64,000 nucleotides of DNA, taken from NCBI RefSeq assembly GCF_023716565.1, contig NZ_CP071848.1, forward strand, positions 682,001 through 746,000, written 5' to 3'. The stretch comes from Vibrio sp. SCSIO 43136. GTDB lineage: Bacteria; Pseudomonadota; Gammaproteobacteria; Enterobacterales; Vibrionaceae. The position numbers and the translations under genes are program-made. The notes beneath the pieces were generated by a model that saw only the letters and a program-made list of their open reading frames with translations, was not told the origin of the DNA and ran no database searches. Positions 41,908 through 52,481 of this stretch are shown here, piece by piece (the first letter of the stretch is position 1; each line of letters opens with the position of its first letter).

Positions 41908-42639
41908 ATGGCAACTGTATCAATGCGCGATATGCTAAAAGCTGGTGTACACTTCGGTCACCAGACTCGTTACTGGAACCCAAAAATGAAGCCATTCATC
42001 TTTGGTGCTCGTAACAAAGTACATATCATCAACCTAGAAAAAACTGTACCAATGTTCAACGACGCTCTAGCTGAACTAGCTAAAGTTGGCGAGAAGAAAG
42101 GTAAAGTTCTTTTTGTTGGTACTAAGCGCGCTGCATCTGAAGCTGTTAAAGAAGCTGCTGTTGCAAGCAACCAGTTCTACGTAAACAACCGCTGGTTGGG
42201 CGGTATGCTGACTAACTACAAAACTGTACGTCAGTCAATCAAGCGTCTGAAAGATCTTGAAGCACAAGCTCAAGACGGTACTTTCGACAAGCTGACTAAG
42301 AAAGAAGCTCTAATGCGCACTCGCGAAATGGAGAAACTTGAGAAGTCTCTTGGCGGTATCAAAGATATGGGCGGCCTACCAGACGCTCTATTCGTAATCG
42401 ACGCTGATCACGAGCACATCGCTGTACGTGAAGCTAACAACCTAGGTATCCCAGTTTACGCTGTAGTTGATACTAACTCTGACCCAGACGGCGTTGACTT
42501 CGTTATCCCAGGTAACGATGACGCAATCCGTGCTGTACAGCTTTACCTAAACGCTGCTGCTGACGCAGTAAAAGAAGGTCGTAACCAAGACGTAGCTGCT
42601 GCAGCTGCTGAAAAAGACGGCTTTGTTGAGGAAGCTTAA
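41908..42639 (+). CDS. rpsB: 30S ribosomal protein S2
   Basis: S2 binds late to the 30S subunit. The 243 residues start [27 protein letters not shown] and contain [12 protein letters not shown] and [15 protein letters not shown]. The ATG at 41908 has AGAGGA upstream. An in-frame start at 41830 lies inside the regulatory leader and is rejected. Codon use is strongly biased to the preferred set, as expected for a highly expressed gene. Confidence 0.98.
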   Translation: MATVSMRDMLKAGVHFGHQTRYWNPKMKPFIFGARNKVHIINLEKTVPMFNDALAELAKVGEKKGKVLFVGTKRAASEAVKEAAVASNQFYVNNRWLGGMLTNYKTVRQSIKRLKDLEAQAQDGTFDKLTKKEALMRTREMEKLEKSLGGIKDMGGLPDALFVIDADHEHIAVREANNLGIPVYAVVDTNSDPDGVDFVIPGNDDAIRAVQLYLNAAADAVKEGRNQDVAAAAAEKDGFVEEA

Positions 42640-42707
42640 TAAGCGACTCTGAGTCAAACTTCAGATTATATGCACATAAGTGAAATATGATCTAAGTTAT
42701 AGTTACC

Positions 42708-42737
42708 ATCAGGGGCCGTCATTGTGCCCCTGATTTT
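42708..42737 (+). terminator. attenuator between rpsB and tsf
   Basis: ATCAGGGGC and GCCCCTGAT form a stem followed by TTTTT. It probably lowers readthrough from rpsB into tsf. Confidence 0.75.
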
Positions 42738-42769
42738 TACCTAATTCAGAACAAACCGAGGAATAGAGA

Positions 42770-43612
42770 ATGGCTGTAACTGCTGCTCTAGTTAAAGAAC
42801 TGCGCGAACGTACTGGCGCAGGTATGATGGAATGTAAGAAAGCACTTGTTGAAACTAATGGTGACATCGAAGTAGCTATCGAAAACATGCGTAAGTCTGG
42901 TGCTGCTAAAGCTGCTAAGAAAGCAGGTAACGTAGCTGCTGAAGGCGCAATCATCATCAAAGAAGGTGAAGGTGTTGCAGTTCTTCTTGAAGTTAACTGT
43001 CAGACTGACTTCGTTGCTAAAGACGGCAACTTCACTGCTTTCGCTGAAAAAGTAGCTGAAGACGCTCTAGCTTCTAAAGCAACTGCTGAAGAACTTGCTG
43101 CTAAGTTCGAAGAAGAGCGTGTTGCTCTTGTTGCTAAAATCGGTGAAAACATCAACATCCGTCGCGTACAATACGTTGAAGGTACTGCAATCGCTTCTTA
43201 CCGTCACGGTGAGAAAATCGGTGTTGTTGTTGCTGGTGAAGGCGACGCAGAAACTCTTAAGCACGTTTGTATGCACGTTGCTGCATCTCGTCCTGAGTTC
43301 GTTAACCCAGAAGACGTACCAGCAGACGTAGTTGAAAAAGAGAAAGCTGTTCAAGTTGAAATCGCGATGAACGAAGGCAAGCCAGCTGAAATCGCAGAGA
43401 AGATGGTTATCGGCCGCATGAAGAAATTCACTGGCGAAATCTCTCTAACTGGTCAAGCGTTCGTTATGGAACCTAAGAAAACTGTTGGCGAAATCCTTAA
43501 AGAAAAAGGCGCTGCAGTATCTAACTTCGTACGTCTAGAAGTTGGTGAAGGTATCGAGAAAGCTGAAGAAATGAGCTTCGCTGAAGAAGTAGCAGCTGCA
43601 CAGAAAGGTTAA
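42770..43612 (+). CDS. tsf: elongation factor Ts
   Basis: EF-Ts is the nucleotide exchange factor for EF-Tu. The 280 residues begin with the UBA-like domain ([28 protein letters not shown]), followed by the core with [16 protein letters not shown], which contacts EF-Tu. Codon use is highly biased, as in rpsB. It follows rpsB with an attenuator between, as in E. coli. Confidence 0.98.
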   Translation: MAVTAALVKELRERTGAGMMECKKALVETNGDIEVAIENMRKSGAAKAAKKAGNVAAEGAIIIKEGEGVAVLLEVNCQTDFVAKDGNFTAFAEKVAEDALASKATAEELAAKFEEERVALVAKIGENINIRRVQYVEGTAIASYRHGEKIGVVVAGEGDAETLKHVCMHVAASRPEFVNPEDVPADVVEKEKAVQVEIAMNEGKPAEIAEKMVIGRMKKFTGEISLTGQAFVMEPKKTVGEILKEKGAAVSNFVRLEVGEGIEKAEEMSFAEEVAAAQKG

Positions 43613-43631
43613 TCCTGAGTGTAATTGTTTA

Positions 43632-43664
43632 GAAAGGACCGTGGCATCTGCTGCGGTCTTTTTA
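43632..43664 (+). terminator. terminator after tsf
   Basis: AAAGGACCG and CGGTCTTT pair (with one bulge) around a loop and run into TTTTT. Confidence 0.65.
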
Positions 43665-43768
43665 TGACTAGTGAATAATATTGATCAATTCATACATGCG
43701 CTTTCAGCACGAATTTTGGTGTGAATTGATGACTGTTAATCAAAAACTATCTTGTAAAGGTAAAGTCC

Positions 43769-44494
43769 ATGACTACGAACCCTAAGCCAGCATATCAACG
43801 TATTCTATTAAAACTCAGTGGTGAAGCTCTTCAAGGCGAAGAAGGCTTCGGTATTGACCCAACGATTCTTGAGCGTATGGCTCAAGAAGTTAAAGAGCTA
43901 GTAGAGCTTGGTGTTCAAGTAGGTGTCGTTATCGGTGGTGGTAACCTATTCCGTGGTGCAGGTCTTGCTAAAGCGGGTATGAACCGCGTTGTTGGTGATC
44001 ACATGGGTATGCTTGCAACCGTAATGAATGGTCTTGCAATGCGTGATGCGCTGCACCGTGCATACGTGAATGCTCGTGTTATGTCAGCAATCCCACTGCA
44101 AGGTGTTTGTGATGACTACAACTGGGCAGATGCTATCCGTGAGCTTCGCCAAGGTCGTGTAGTGATCTTCTCAGCAGGTACAGGTAATCCATTCTTTACT
44201 ACTGATTCAGCGGCATGTCTGCGCGGTATTGAGATCGAAGCTGATCTAGTTCTAAAAGCGACAAAAGTAGACGGCGTATTTAGTGCTGACCCAGTAGCAA
44301 ACCCAGACGCTGAGCTGTATGATAAGCTAACTTACACAGACGTTCTGGATAAAGAACTGAAAGTTATGGACCTAGCTGCGTTCACTCTAGCCCGTGACCA
44401 CGGTATGCCTATCCGCGTATTTAACATGAACAAGCCTGGTGCGCTTCGTCGTGTTGTTATGGGTGAGCCAGAAGGTACTCTAATCACTGAGTAA
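43769..44494 (+). CDS. pyrH: uridylate kinase
   Basis: PyrH phosphorylates UMP to UDP in pyrimidine synthesis. The 241 residues include [53 protein letters not shown] and [29 protein letters not shown], as in hexameric bacterial UMP kinases. It is followed by frr after 60 bp. Confidence 0.97.
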   Translation: MTTNPKPAYQRILLKLSGEALQGEEGFGIDPTILERMAQEVKELVELGVQVGVVIGGGNLFRGAGLAKAGMNRVVGDHMGMLATVMNGLAMRDALHRAYVNARVMSAIPLQGVCDDYNWADAIRELRQGRVVIFSAGTGNPFFTTDSAACLRGIEIEADLVLKATKVDGVFSADPVANPDAELYDKLTYTDVLDKELKVMDLAAFTLARDHGMPIRVFNMNKPGALRRVVMGEPEGTLITE

Positions 44495-44554
44495 TCAGTC
44501 GTTATAGCCAACTTTCTAACTAACGTCAGAATAGATAATAATTAAGGTGATATT

Positions 44555-45112
44555 GTGATTAACGAAATCAAACAAGACGCACAAGAACGCATGGAAAAAA
44601 GCGTTGAAGCTCTTAAAAACAACCTGACAAAAATCCGTACAGGTCGTGCACACCCAAGCCTACTAGCGGGTATCATGGTTGAGTACTACGGTGCACCAAC
44701 GCCTCTAAACCAAGTTGGTAACGTTGTTGCTGAAGATGCGCGCACACTAGCAATCACTGTATTCGACAAAGAGCTAACGCCAAAAGTTGAAAAAGCGATC
44801 ATGCAATCTGACCTTGGCCTAAACCCAATGTCTGCGGGTACGGTTATCCGTGTTCCACTTCCACCGCTAACGGAAGAGCGTCGTAAAGACCTAGTGAAGA
44901 TTGTTCGTGGTGAAGCAGAAGGTGGTCGTGTTGCTATTCGTAACATCCGTCGTGATGCTAACGGTGACCTTAAAGCACTTCTGAAAGACAAAGAAATCTC
45001 AGAAGACGAAGATCGTAAAGCACAAGACGAAATCCAAAAGCTAACTGATGCAGCAGTTAAGAGCGTGGACGAAGTTCTTGCAGCGAAAGAAAAAGAATTG
45101 ATGGAAGTATAA
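44555..45112 (+). CDS. frr: ribosome recycling factor
   Basis: RRF splits post-termination ribosomes together with EF-G. The 185 residues match the family ([50 protein letters not shown]). It starts with GTG at 44555 preceded by AAGGTGA. A strong terminator follows, ending the pyrH-frr unit. Confidence 0.97.
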   Translation: MINEIKQDAQERMEKSVEALKNNLTKIRTGRAHPSLLAGIMVEYYGAPTPLNQVGNVVAEDARTLAITVFDKELTPKVEKAIMQSDLGLNPMSAGTVIRVPLPPLTEERRKDLVKIVRGEAEGGRVAIRNIRRDANGDLKALLKDKEISEDEDRKAQDEIQKLTDAAVKSVDEVLAAKEKELMEV

Positions 45113-45132
45113 TCGATTCGTCGCTTTTCTTA

Positions 45133-45168
45133 GAAACGCTGTGCAATCTGATTGCACAGCGTTTTCTT
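45133..45168 (+). terminator. terminator after frr
   Basis: AAACGCTGTGCAAT and ATTGCACAGCGTTT form a long perfect stem followed by TCTTTT. Confidence 0.9.
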
Positions 45169-45212
45169 TTATGTGCTATTATCGGCACCCTGTTTAATAC
45201 TCAAGATTCACT

Positions 45213-45962
45213 ATGCTGGATACTCAAGTCTCCTCAGACGCCTTACCAAAACATATCGCCGTAATTATGGATGGCAATGGCCGCTGGGCTAAGTCTCAGG
45301 GTAAACCACGTGTCTTTGGCCACAAAGCTGGTGTTGCTTCAGTTCGTAAAACTATCTCAGCAGCATCTCGTTTAGGCATTAAAGCCGTCACACTATTTGC
45401 ATTCAGTAGTGAAAACTGGCGTCGTCCCGAAGAAGAAGTTAGCTTATTGATGGAACTGTTTATGATGGTTCTTTCAAAAGAAGTAAAGCGCATGCACAAA
45501 AATGGTCTTCGACTTCGTATCATTGGTGATACCAGTCGCTTTAACCAGCGCTTACAAGACAAAATTCGTGAAGCAGAGCAACTTACGGCTTCTAACAGCG
45601 GCATGGTAGTTAATGTTGCTGCAAACTATGGTGGCAAGTGGGACATCACCCAAGCTATCCAAAAAATCGCCTCTCAAGCGCAAAAAGGAGAGATCCTGCC
45701 TGATGAGATCGGCGAAGAGCTGGTCGCTGAACATCTTAGTATGTCAGACCTGCCAGAAGTAGATCTAATGATCAGAACCAGTGGTGAATGTCGAATCAGT
45801 AACTTCGTACTGTGGCAAATGGCCTATGCCGAAATGTACTTTACTGAGCAGCACTGGCCTGAGTTTGATGAACAAAGCTTAGCCGATGCGGTAGCTTGGT
45901 TTATTAATCGCGAACGTCGTTTTGGATGTACCGGCGAACAAATCAAAGATTTGATGAAATAA
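45213..45962 (+). CDS. uppS: undecaprenyl diphosphate synthase
   Basis: UppS (IspU) adds eight isopentenyl units to farnesyl diphosphate, making the carrier lipid for cell wall and O-antigen. The 249 residues include [17 protein letters not shown] (catalytic Asp and P-loop-like site), [11 protein letters not shown] and the distal [27 protein letters not shown]. It uses the product of ispA at 6.2-7.1 kb. cdsA follows after 22 bp. Confidence 0.97.
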   Translation: MLDTQVSSDALPKHIAVIMDGNGRWAKSQGKPRVFGHKAGVASVRKTISAASRLGIKAVTLFAFSSENWRRPEEEVSLLMELFMMVLSKEVKRMHKNGLRLRIIGDTSRFNQRLQDKIREAEQLTASNSGMVVNVAANYGGKWDITQAIQKIASQAQKGEILPDEIGEELVAEHLSMSDLPEVDLMIRTSGECRISNFVLWQMAYAEMYFTEQHWPEFDEQSLADAVAWFINRERRFGCTGEQIKDLMK

Positions 45963-45984
45963 AATACAATAAGGATTCGTTGGC

Positions 45985-46827
45985 TTGAAACAAAGAATTA
46001 TTACTGCGCTCATTTTGGCGCCATTGGTGGTACTGGGCATTTTCTATCTTCCTACCCCAATGTTTATTGCGGCTGTCGCTGCAATTACAATGATCGGTTT
46101 TTGGGAATGGACACAATTTGTTAAGCCGAGCTCTCGCCCGGTTGCTCTAATCCCATCCATTGCAGCACTAGGGGCTGTGTTTGCCCTACTTCCTTTTGAC
46201 CTTGAAGGTCTGCTCGCCGTTGAAGGCGCACACTACCCATTATTAGCCGTTGCTGGTGCTTGGTGGCTGATTGCCAGTGGTCTTGCGGTGACTTTTCCCA
46301 AGTCAGCACAAAGCTGGAAAGAGTCAAAGCCGCTACTGCATATCTTTGGCTGGTTAACGCTGATCCCATTTTTTACCAGCATCGTACTACTGCGTAGTGT
46401 TGATGTGGATGTAGACAGTTTTTATGGCGCTAAACTGGTTCTGTTCGTTTGTTTCTTGGTGTGGTCTGCCGATAGCGGTGCTTACTTTGCGGGCAAAAGC
46501 TTTGGTAAAACCAAGATGGCACCACACGTAAGCCCAAACAAGACCATTGAAGGTTTGGTGGGCGGTATCATCGCTGCCTTTGTCGTTGGTATTGCGGCGG
46601 CAAACTGGTTTGAACTTCAATTTAGTTCTTGGTGGCAATTTGGTGTCATCACCTTAGCTACCGTAATTATCTCGGTGCTGGGCGACTTGGTTGAGAGTAT
46701 GTTCAAACGTGTTGCTGGCATCAAAGACAGTAGCAATATTATTCCCGGCCATGGCGGGGTGCTCGACCGAGTCGACAGCCTAACTGCAGCCTTTCCCGTC
46801 TTTGCACTGCTTTACTTCACTTTCTAA
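45985..46827 (+). CDS. cdsA: phosphatidate cytidylyltransferase
   Basis: CdsA makes CDP-diacylglycerol, the precursor of all phospholipids, in the inner membrane. The 280 residues have about eight hydrophobic helices and the signature SMFKRVAGIKDSSNIIPGHGGVLDRVDSL near the C-terminus. It starts with TTG at 45985, after AAGGA at wide spacing. A hairpin terminator lies between it and dxr. Confidence 0.95.
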   Translation: MKQRIITALILAPLVVLGIFYLPTPMFIAAVAAITMIGFWEWTQFVKPSSRPVALIPSIAALGAVFALLPFDLEGLLAVEGAHYPLLAVAGAWWLIASGLAVTFPKSAQSWKESKPLLHIFGWLTLIPFFTSIVLLRSVDVDVDSFYGAKLVLFVCFLVWSADSGAYFAGKSFGKTKMAPHVSPNKTIEGLVGGIIAAFVVGIAAANWFELQFSSWWQFGVITLATVIISVLGDLVESMFKRVAGIKDSSNIIPGHGGVLDRVDSLTAAFPVFALLYFTF

Positions 46828-46834
46828 ACTTATC

Positions 46835-46870
46835 AAAAGACAAAAAGACAAGCTTGCTTGTCTTTTTGTC
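46835..46870 (+). terminator. terminator between cdsA and dxr
   Basis: AAAAAGACAAGC and GCTTGTCTTTTT pair perfectly with a short loop, ending in T residues. Confidence 0.8.
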
Positions 46871-46893
46871 ACCTGCTTCAACGGTTGATTGAG

Positions 46894-48102
46894 ATGAAAA
46901 AAATTTCCATTCTGGGCGCCACAGGTTCTATTGGTGCGAGTACTTTAAAAGTGATGGCACAAAACTGTCACCAGTATGAAGTTTTTGCCCTCGCAGCCAG
47001 CACCAATGTCGACAAAATGCTGACGTTATGCCAGCAGTGGCAACCAAGTTATGCGGTCATGGCTGATCAAGACGCAGCGATGCGTCTACAAAATGCTTTG
47101 CCATCAGTATCTCCTAAAACCAAGGTGCTTGCTGGGGAAACGGGTCTATGCTTTATCGCCTCTGCGCCAGAAGTAGATATGGTAATGGCAGCCATTGTTG
47201 GTGCTGCAGGCCTTGTCTCAACCATGGAAGCGGTCAAAGCTGGTAAGCGCATACTACTGGCAAATAAAGAAGCACTGGTGATGTCTGGTCAACTGTTTGT
47301 TGATGAAGTAAAGCGTAGCGGCGCTGAATTACTGCCTGTCGATAGCGAACACAATGCGATTTTTCAGTGTCTGCCCCAAGAGGTTCAAACTAACCTTGGT
47401 CATTGCGACCTTGAAACATCAGGGGTTTCTTCGATTCTATTGACGGGATCTGGCGGTCCATTTCGTTACACTGACGTCTGTGAGCTTTCAGCGGTGACTC
47501 CAGCACAAGCGATTGCCCACCCAAACTGGTCGATGGGACCGAAAATTTCTGTAGATTCAGCCACCATGATGAACAAAGGGCTGGAGTATATTGAAGCACG
47601 CTGGCTATTTAACACCCGTCGTGAACAGCTGAAAGTGATTATCCATCCTCAATCAGTGATCCATTCGATGGTGCAGTATCGTGATGGCTCTGTGTTGGCA
47701 CAAATGGGCGAACCTGATATGGCGACACCTATTGCCCTGACCATGTCTTACCCAGAGCGCATTGATGCAGGTGTTGCGCCACTAGATTTCACTAAGGTAG
47801 GCGAGTTGACCTTCCTAGAGCCTGATTACAATCGCTACCCATGCCTGAAACTTGCGATTGATGCCTGCTATGAGGGACAGCACGCAACCACAACACTCAA
47901 CGCTGCCAACGAGATTGCTGTCGCTGCGTTTTTAGATAATAAGATTCGATTTACCGAAATTGCCGCAGTAAACGAGCATGTTTTGTCCAAGCTATGCGGG
48001 CAGCAACAAAACCTAGTGTTGGATAACTTGGAAAGCCTGCTTGAGGTCGATAGAATGGCACGCAACTATGCAATAGAAACCGTAAGTGAGCGTTTGCTAT
48101 GA
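46894..48102 (+). CDS. dxr: 1-deoxy-D-xylulose 5-phosphate reductoisomerase
   Basis: Dxr (IspC) converts the Dxs product to methylerythritol phosphate. The 402 residues begin [20 protein letters not shown] (NADPH-binding) and include [28 protein letters not shown] and the acidic metal site. The ATG at 46894 corresponds to the E. coli start. A longer start at 46858 lies in the terminator and is rejected. It overlaps rseP by 4 bp. Dxs lies about 40 kb away, at 4.3-6.2 kb. Confidence 0.97.
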   Translation: MKKISILGATGSIGASTLKVMAQNCHQYEVFALAASTNVDKMLTLCQQWQPSYAVMADQDAAMRLQNALPSVSPKTKVLAGETGLCFIASAPEVDMVMAAIVGAAGLVSTMEAVKAGKRILLANKEALVMSGQLFVDEVKRSGAELLPVDSEHNAIFQCLPQEVQTNLGHCDLETSGVSSILLTGSGGPFRYTDVCELSAVTPAQAIAHPNWSMGPKISVDSATMMNKGLEYIEARWLFNTRREQLKVIIHPQSVIHSMVQYRDGSVLAQMGEPDMATPIALTMSYPERIDAGVAPLDFTKVGELTFLEPDYNRYPCLKLAIDACYEGQHATTTLNAANEIAVAAFLDNKIRFTEIAAVNEHVLSKLCGQQQNLVLDNLESLLEVDRMARNYAIETVSERLL

Positions 48103-49457
48103 GTGGAATAATTTGGAACTTTGCCTCGTTCGTTGTTGCCTTGAGTGTGTTGGTAGCAGTACACGAGTTTGGGCACTTTTGGGTTGCCCGCCGATGTGGG
48201 GTAAAAGTTCATAAGTTCTCTATCGGTTTTGGTCGCTCTATTTGGAACAAAATCGGTAAAGATGGTACTGAATATAGCTTATCTATGATCCCTCTTGGCG
48301 GCTACGTTAAGATGCTCGACGGTCGAGTAGACGAGCTAGCGCCAGGTGAAGAGAGTCAAGCGTTTAACCACAAGCCACTTTGGCAACGCAGTGCCATCGT
48401 TGCCGCAGGCCCGATGTTTAATTTCATTTTCGCCTTCTTTGCCTACTGGGCCGTGTTTATGATTGGCGTGCCTGCGGTAAAACCTGTGATTGGTGACGTA
48501 ACGCCAAACTCTATCGTTGCCGAAGCGGGAATTACTCCGGGAATGGAACTTAAAGAAGTTTCTGGAATCAAAACCGCAGATTGGGATTCCGTCAACATGC
48601 AGCTTATCGCCCATATTGGCGATGAAGAAATGACATTCAAGGTCGTTGATGCAAAAGAGACGGGTGTTGAACAGACATTTCGTCTAGACATCTCTTCATG
48701 GCGCTTTAACCCTGAAACTGAATCACCAATGCGTACCCTTGGCTTTACGCCATATCGTCCAGAGGTGACCACAACTCTGAGCCATATCGGTGAAGGCAGT
48801 GCAGGTGAGCGAGCGGGCCTAATGGCTGGTGACAGGTTACAAATGCTGAACGGTCAGCTAATCGACAACTGGCAGCAAGTGGTTGATGAGATTCAAGCGT
48901 CAGCGGGTGAAAGTATTAACGTTACCGTTGAACGTGCGGGTGTATTGGTTCAGCTTACGCTGGATCCGGATAGCAAAACCTTAGCTGATGGAAAAACCAT
49001 CGGTTTTGCAGGAATCGCTCCCGAGGTCTCAGAATGGCCGCAAAATTATCGCTTTGAGCTTCAATATGGTGTATTTGAATCGGTTGGTAAAGCAATTGAG
49101 AAGACCGGTCAAATAGTATCATTGACCTTCACCATGATTAAAAAACTGGTGGTAGGTGATGTTGGCATTGAAAACTTAAGCGGACCGATTTCTATTGCCA
49201 AAGGGGCAGGAACCACAGCCGATTACGGGTTGGTGTATTTCCTAAGCTTTTTGGCACTAATTAGTGTGAATTTGGGCATTATCAATTTATTGCCTCTTCC
49301 TGTATTGGATGGCGGACATTTACTGTTTTTTGCCATCGAAGGGATCACTCGTCGTCCTGTGCCTGAAGCGGTGCAAGACATTGGCTACCGTATTGGTGGC
49401 GCACTCATCATGGCGATGATGGTAGTAGCACTATTTAACGATTTTACTCGCCTGTGA
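48099..49457 (+). CDS. rseP: RIP metalloprotease RseP (site-2 protease)
   Basis: RseP cuts RseA within the membrane, releasing the envelope-stress sigma factor E. The 452 residues have [11 protein letters not shown] (HExxH zinc site) in the first helix and two PDZ domains (about 115-200 and 205-300). The last helices hold [15 protein letters not shown] with the third zinc ligand. It overlaps dxr by 4 bp and precedes bamA by 62 bp, so the protease controlling the sigma E response sits next to sigma E target genes. Confidence 0.97.
   Translation: MSGIIWNFASFVVALSVLVAVHEFGHFWVARRCGVKVHKFSIGFGRSIWNKIGKDGTEYSLSMIPLGGYVKMLDGRVDELAPGEESQAFNHKPLWQRSAIVAAGPMFNFIFAFFAYWAVFMIGVPAVKPVIGDVTPNSIVAEAGITPGMELKEVSGIKTADWDSVNMQLIAHIGDEEMTFKVVDAKETGVEQTFRLDISSWRFNPETESPMRTLGFTPYRPEVTTTLSHIGEGSAGERAGLMAGDRLQMLNGQLIDNWQQVVDEIQASAGESINVTVERAGVLVQLTLDPDSKTLADGKTIGFAGIAPEVSEWPQNYRFELQYGVFESVGKAIEKTGQIVSLTFTMIKKLVVGDVGIENLSGPISIAKGAGTTADYGLVYFLSFLALISVNLGIINLLPLPVLDGGHLLFFAIEGITRRPVPEAVQDIGYRIGGALIMAMMVVALFNDFTRL
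48545..48573 (+). promoter_or_regulatory. candidate sigma E promoter inside rseP
   Basis: GGAACTT at 48545, followed after exactly 16 bp by TCAAAA, matches the sigma E pattern GGAACTT-N16-TCNAA. It is about 970 bp upstream of bamA. In E. coli the bamA-skp-lpxD block is known to be sigma E-driven from promoters in this region. Confidence 0.35.
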
Positions 49458-49519
49458 TATCAACTGATTGATAGAACAAATTGGCATAGAAGAAGTAGCA
49501 AGGAATAATCAGAACAGAT

Positions 49520-51937
49520 ATGGCGATCAAACATTTACTCCTCACCTCTCTCTTAGTGACTAGCAGTGCGGTAAGTGGGGCAGAAAAATTTGTCGTACAG
49601 GACATCAAAATTGACGGTTTACAACGCGTTGCCCTAGGTGCCGCCTTGCTAAAAATGCCGATTCGAATTGGTGATACTGTCGATCAGCAAGATGTTTCTA
49701 AGATCATCAAAGCACTATATGACTCAGGTAACTTTGAAGACATTCAAGTGCTACGAGATGGTGATGTGTTGGTGGTCGAAGTTAAAGAGCGCCCAACTAT
49801 TGCGAGCGTCTCTTTTTCAGGTAACAAAGCGATCAAAGATGAGCAGCTCACTCAAAACTTGGATGCATCTGGTATTCGAGTAGGTGAAGCGCTGGATCGC
49901 ACTAGTCTAAGTAACATTGAAAAAGGGCTAGAAGACTTTTACTACAGCGTGGGTAAATACAACGCAGAAGTAAAAGCGGTCGTGACGCCATTGCCACGTA
50001 ACCGTAGTGACCTGAAATTTGTCTTCACTGAAGGTGTCTCGGCGATCATTCAACAGATCAACTTCATTGGCAACACTGTCTTTACCGATGAAGAGTTACG
50101 CTCTCGCTTTAACCTTAAAGTGGATGTGCCTTGGTGGAACTTCCTAGCCAATGAAAAGTACCAAAAACAGGTACTGGCAGGTGATATCGAAGCATTAAGA
50201 ACTTTCTACCTAGACCAAGGTTACTTGAAGTTTCAGGTGACCAATACTCAGGTAAGTATCTCACCAGATAAGAAGGGCGTATATATCGCTCTAACCATCG
50301 ATGAAGGTCTTCCATACGCGGTGAAAGACGTTAAGTTCCGTGGTGAACTTATCGGCAAAGAAGCCGAATTTAATCAGATGGTTAGGTTCGAAGAAGGCGA
50401 TACGTACGATGGATCTGCGGTGACATCACTTGAAGAGAACGTCAAGCGTGTGCTTGGTGAGGCGGGTTATGCCTATCCTCAAGTTCGTACTATTCCAGAG
50501 TTTGACGATGAGAACCAACAGGTTTCTTTAACGGTGAACGTAGAGGCGGGTAAGCGCATTTATGTTCGTGATATCCGTTTTGTCGGCAACAACTCAACCA
50601 AAGATGAAGTACTTCGTCGTGAAATGCGTCAGATGGAAGGCTCATGGTTGAACTCGAAGTCGATTGAAACCAGTAAAAACCGTCTAAACCGCCTAGGTTT
50701 CTTCGAAACTGTAGACGTGCAAACGGTGCGTGTCCCAGGCTCTGAAGATCAGGTCGATCTTGTCTACAACGTTAAAGAGGCCAACTCAGGCAGCATTAAC
50801 TTTGGCGTTGGTTACGGCACTGAGTCGGGTATCAGTTTCCAGGTGGGTCTGCAACAGGATAACTTCTTAGGTTCAGGTAATAAGGTCGGTATCAGTGCCT
50901 CGACCAACAAATACCGTAAAAACGTAAGCCTAGAGTACCGCGACCCGTACTGGAACCTTGATGGTGTGAGTTTGGGCGGTAAGATTTTCTACAACCAATT
51001 TGAAGCGTCAGAAGCGGGTATCGTTGACTATACCAATGAAAGTTATGGTACTCGTCTCACTTGGGGTTTCCCATTTGATGAACTGAACTTCTTAGAATTT
51101 GGTGTGGGTTATACCCATAACAAGATCTCGAACATTGACCCATACGTTCAGATTGAGCAATTCTTGGCGAGCCAAAGTGGCTGGGATGATTCTGAGAACA
51201 CCTTGAAGGTGGATGACTTTGACTTCACTCTGTCGTGGACTCGAAATAACCTCAACAAAGGTTACTTCCCAACAGCGGGTAACCACCAGTCAGCGTTCTA
51301 CAAGATGACGGTGCCGGGCTCGGACGTTCAGTACTTTAAAATGCAGTATGATGCACGTCAGTACTTCCCGATCACACAAGACCATGACTTCACGTTATTA
51401 CTACGTGGCCGTCTAGGTTACGGTAACGGTTACGGCAAGAATGGCGACAACGATAACTTGTTCCCATTCTATGAAAACTACTACGCAGGCGGTTTCACCA
51501 CGCTACGTGGCTTCCGCTCAAATAGCGCTGGCCCGAAAGCGGTGTACAACGAAGGTGTGGGTAATAACCCGAACTACCGTGTGACTGATAGCTCTGTAGG
51601 TGGTAACGCCGTAGCGCTTGCGAGTATGGAAATGATCTTCCCAACGCCATTTGCATCCGATGAAGCGAAGAGCCAGATCCGTACCAGCTTGTTTGTGGAT
51701 GTGGCGAGTGTTTGGGATACCGAGTTTAACTATCTAGACCCAGATACTGGTGTGGATTCAGGCGCAAGTTACTACTATGACTACTCTGATCCATTTAACT
51801 ACCGAGCATCGGTAGGTACCGCACTACAATGGATGTCACCGATGGGGCCGCTGGTCTTCTCATTGGCGACACCGATTAAGAAATTTGAAGGGGATAAGAC
51901 GGAAGTCTTTACCTTTACTATTGGACAAACTTTCTAA
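49520..51937 (+). CDS. bamA: outer membrane protein assembly factor BamA
   Basis: BamA is the core of the BAM machine that folds beta-barrels into the outer membrane. The 805 residues have a signal peptide (about 1-20), five POTRA domains (about 22-420; the first FVVQDIKIDGLQRV) and a 16-strand barrel (about 425-805). The conserved loop-6 motif lies in FTTLRGFRSNSAGP, and the C-terminal strand ends ...FTFTIGQTF with the terminal Phe recognised by BAM itself. The gene precedes skp. Confidence 0.98.
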   Translation: MAIKHLLLTSLLVTSSAVSGAEKFVVQDIKIDGLQRVALGAALLKMPIRIGDTVDQQDVSKIIKALYDSGNFEDIQVLRDGDVLVVEVKERPTIASVSFSGNKAIKDEQLTQNLDASGIRVGEALDRTSLSNIEKGLEDFYYSVGKYNAEVKAVVTPLPRNRSDLKFVFTEGVSAIIQQINFIGNTVFTDEELRSRFNLKVDVPWWNFLANEKYQKQVLAGDIEALRTFYLDQGYLKFQVTNTQVSISPDKKGVYIALTIDEGLPYAVKDVKFRGELIGKEAEFNQMVRFEEGDTYDGSAVTSLEENVKRVLGEAGYAYPQVRTIPEFDDENQQVSLTVNVEAGKRIYVRDIRFVGNNSTKDEVLRREMRQMEGSWLNSKSIETSKNRLNRLGFFETVDVQTVRVPGSEDQVDLVYNVKEANSGSINFGVGYGTESGISFQVGLQQDNFLGSGNKVGISASTNKYRKNVSLEYRDPYWNLDGVSLGGKIFYNQFEASEAGIVDYTNESYGTRLTWGFPFDELNFLEFGVGYTHNKISNIDPYVQIEQFLASQSGWDDSENTLKVDDFDFTLSWTRNNLNKGYFPTAGNHQSAFYKMTVPGSDVQYFKMQYDARQYFPITQDHDFTLLLRGRLGYGNGYGKNGDNDNLFPFYENYYAGGFTTLRGFRSNSAGPKAVYNEGVGNNPNYRVTDSSVGGNAVALASMEMIFPTPFASDEAKSQIRTSLFVDVASVWDTEFNYLDPDTGVDSGASYYYDYSDPFNYRASVGTALQWMSPMGPLVFSLATPIKKFEGDKTEVFTFTIGQTF

Positions 51938-51968
51938 AATTAGAAGCATATTTAGCTAGGAGAGAATT

Positions 51969-52478
51969 TTGAAAACTCTATTTAAAGCAGCCGGCCTAAG
52001 CCTTATCGTATTAAGCAGCTCATTTTTTGCAAACGCAGCAGAAGCGGCTTCAAAAGTCGGTTACGTGAACACAGCGCAGATCTTCCAAGCGCTGCCTCAA
52101 CGTGAGCAAGTGGCTAAAAAGCTTCAAGCAGAATTCAAAGATGATGAAGCAGAGCTGCAAAGCATCGAAGCGAAAATCAAAACCAATGCAGAGAAAGCTC
52201 GCCGTGACGGTGAACTGCTTGGTGACGAAGGTATGCGTAACCTACAGATCGAAATCGCTCAACTGCAAGCGGAATTTAAGGTAAAGGCGCAAGCTCTTGA
52301 GAAAAAAGCCGCTCAGCGTGAAGGTCAAGAGAAGCAAAAGCTATTTAAAGTGATCCAAGAAGCGATCGCTAAGATTGCTGAAAAAGAAGGCTATGACATG
52401 ATCGTTGATGCAAGTGCACTTCAATACGCAAAGCCTGAGCTGAACCTTTCTGAGAAAGTGATCAACGAGCTGAAGTAA
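51969..52478 (+). CDS. skp: periplasmic chaperone Skp (OmpH)
   Basis: Skp carries unfolded outer membrane proteins across the periplasm. The 169 residues have a signal peptide (to about residue 26, ending FFANAAEA), KVGYVNTAQIFQALPQREQVAKKL, then the long charged coiled-coil tentacles and YDMIVDASALQYAKPELNLSEKV. It starts with TTG at 51969, preceded by AGGAGAG. lpxD starts three bases after its stop. Confidence 0.96.
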   Translation: MKTLFKAAGLSLIVLSSSFFANAAEAASKVGYVNTAQIFQALPQREQVAKKLQAEFKDDEAELQSIEAKIKTNAEKARRDGELLGDEGMRNLQIEIAQLQAEFKVKAQALEKKAAQREGQEKQKLFKVIQEAIAKIAEKEGYDMIVDASALQYAKPELNLSEKVINELK

Positions 52479-52481
52479 TTT

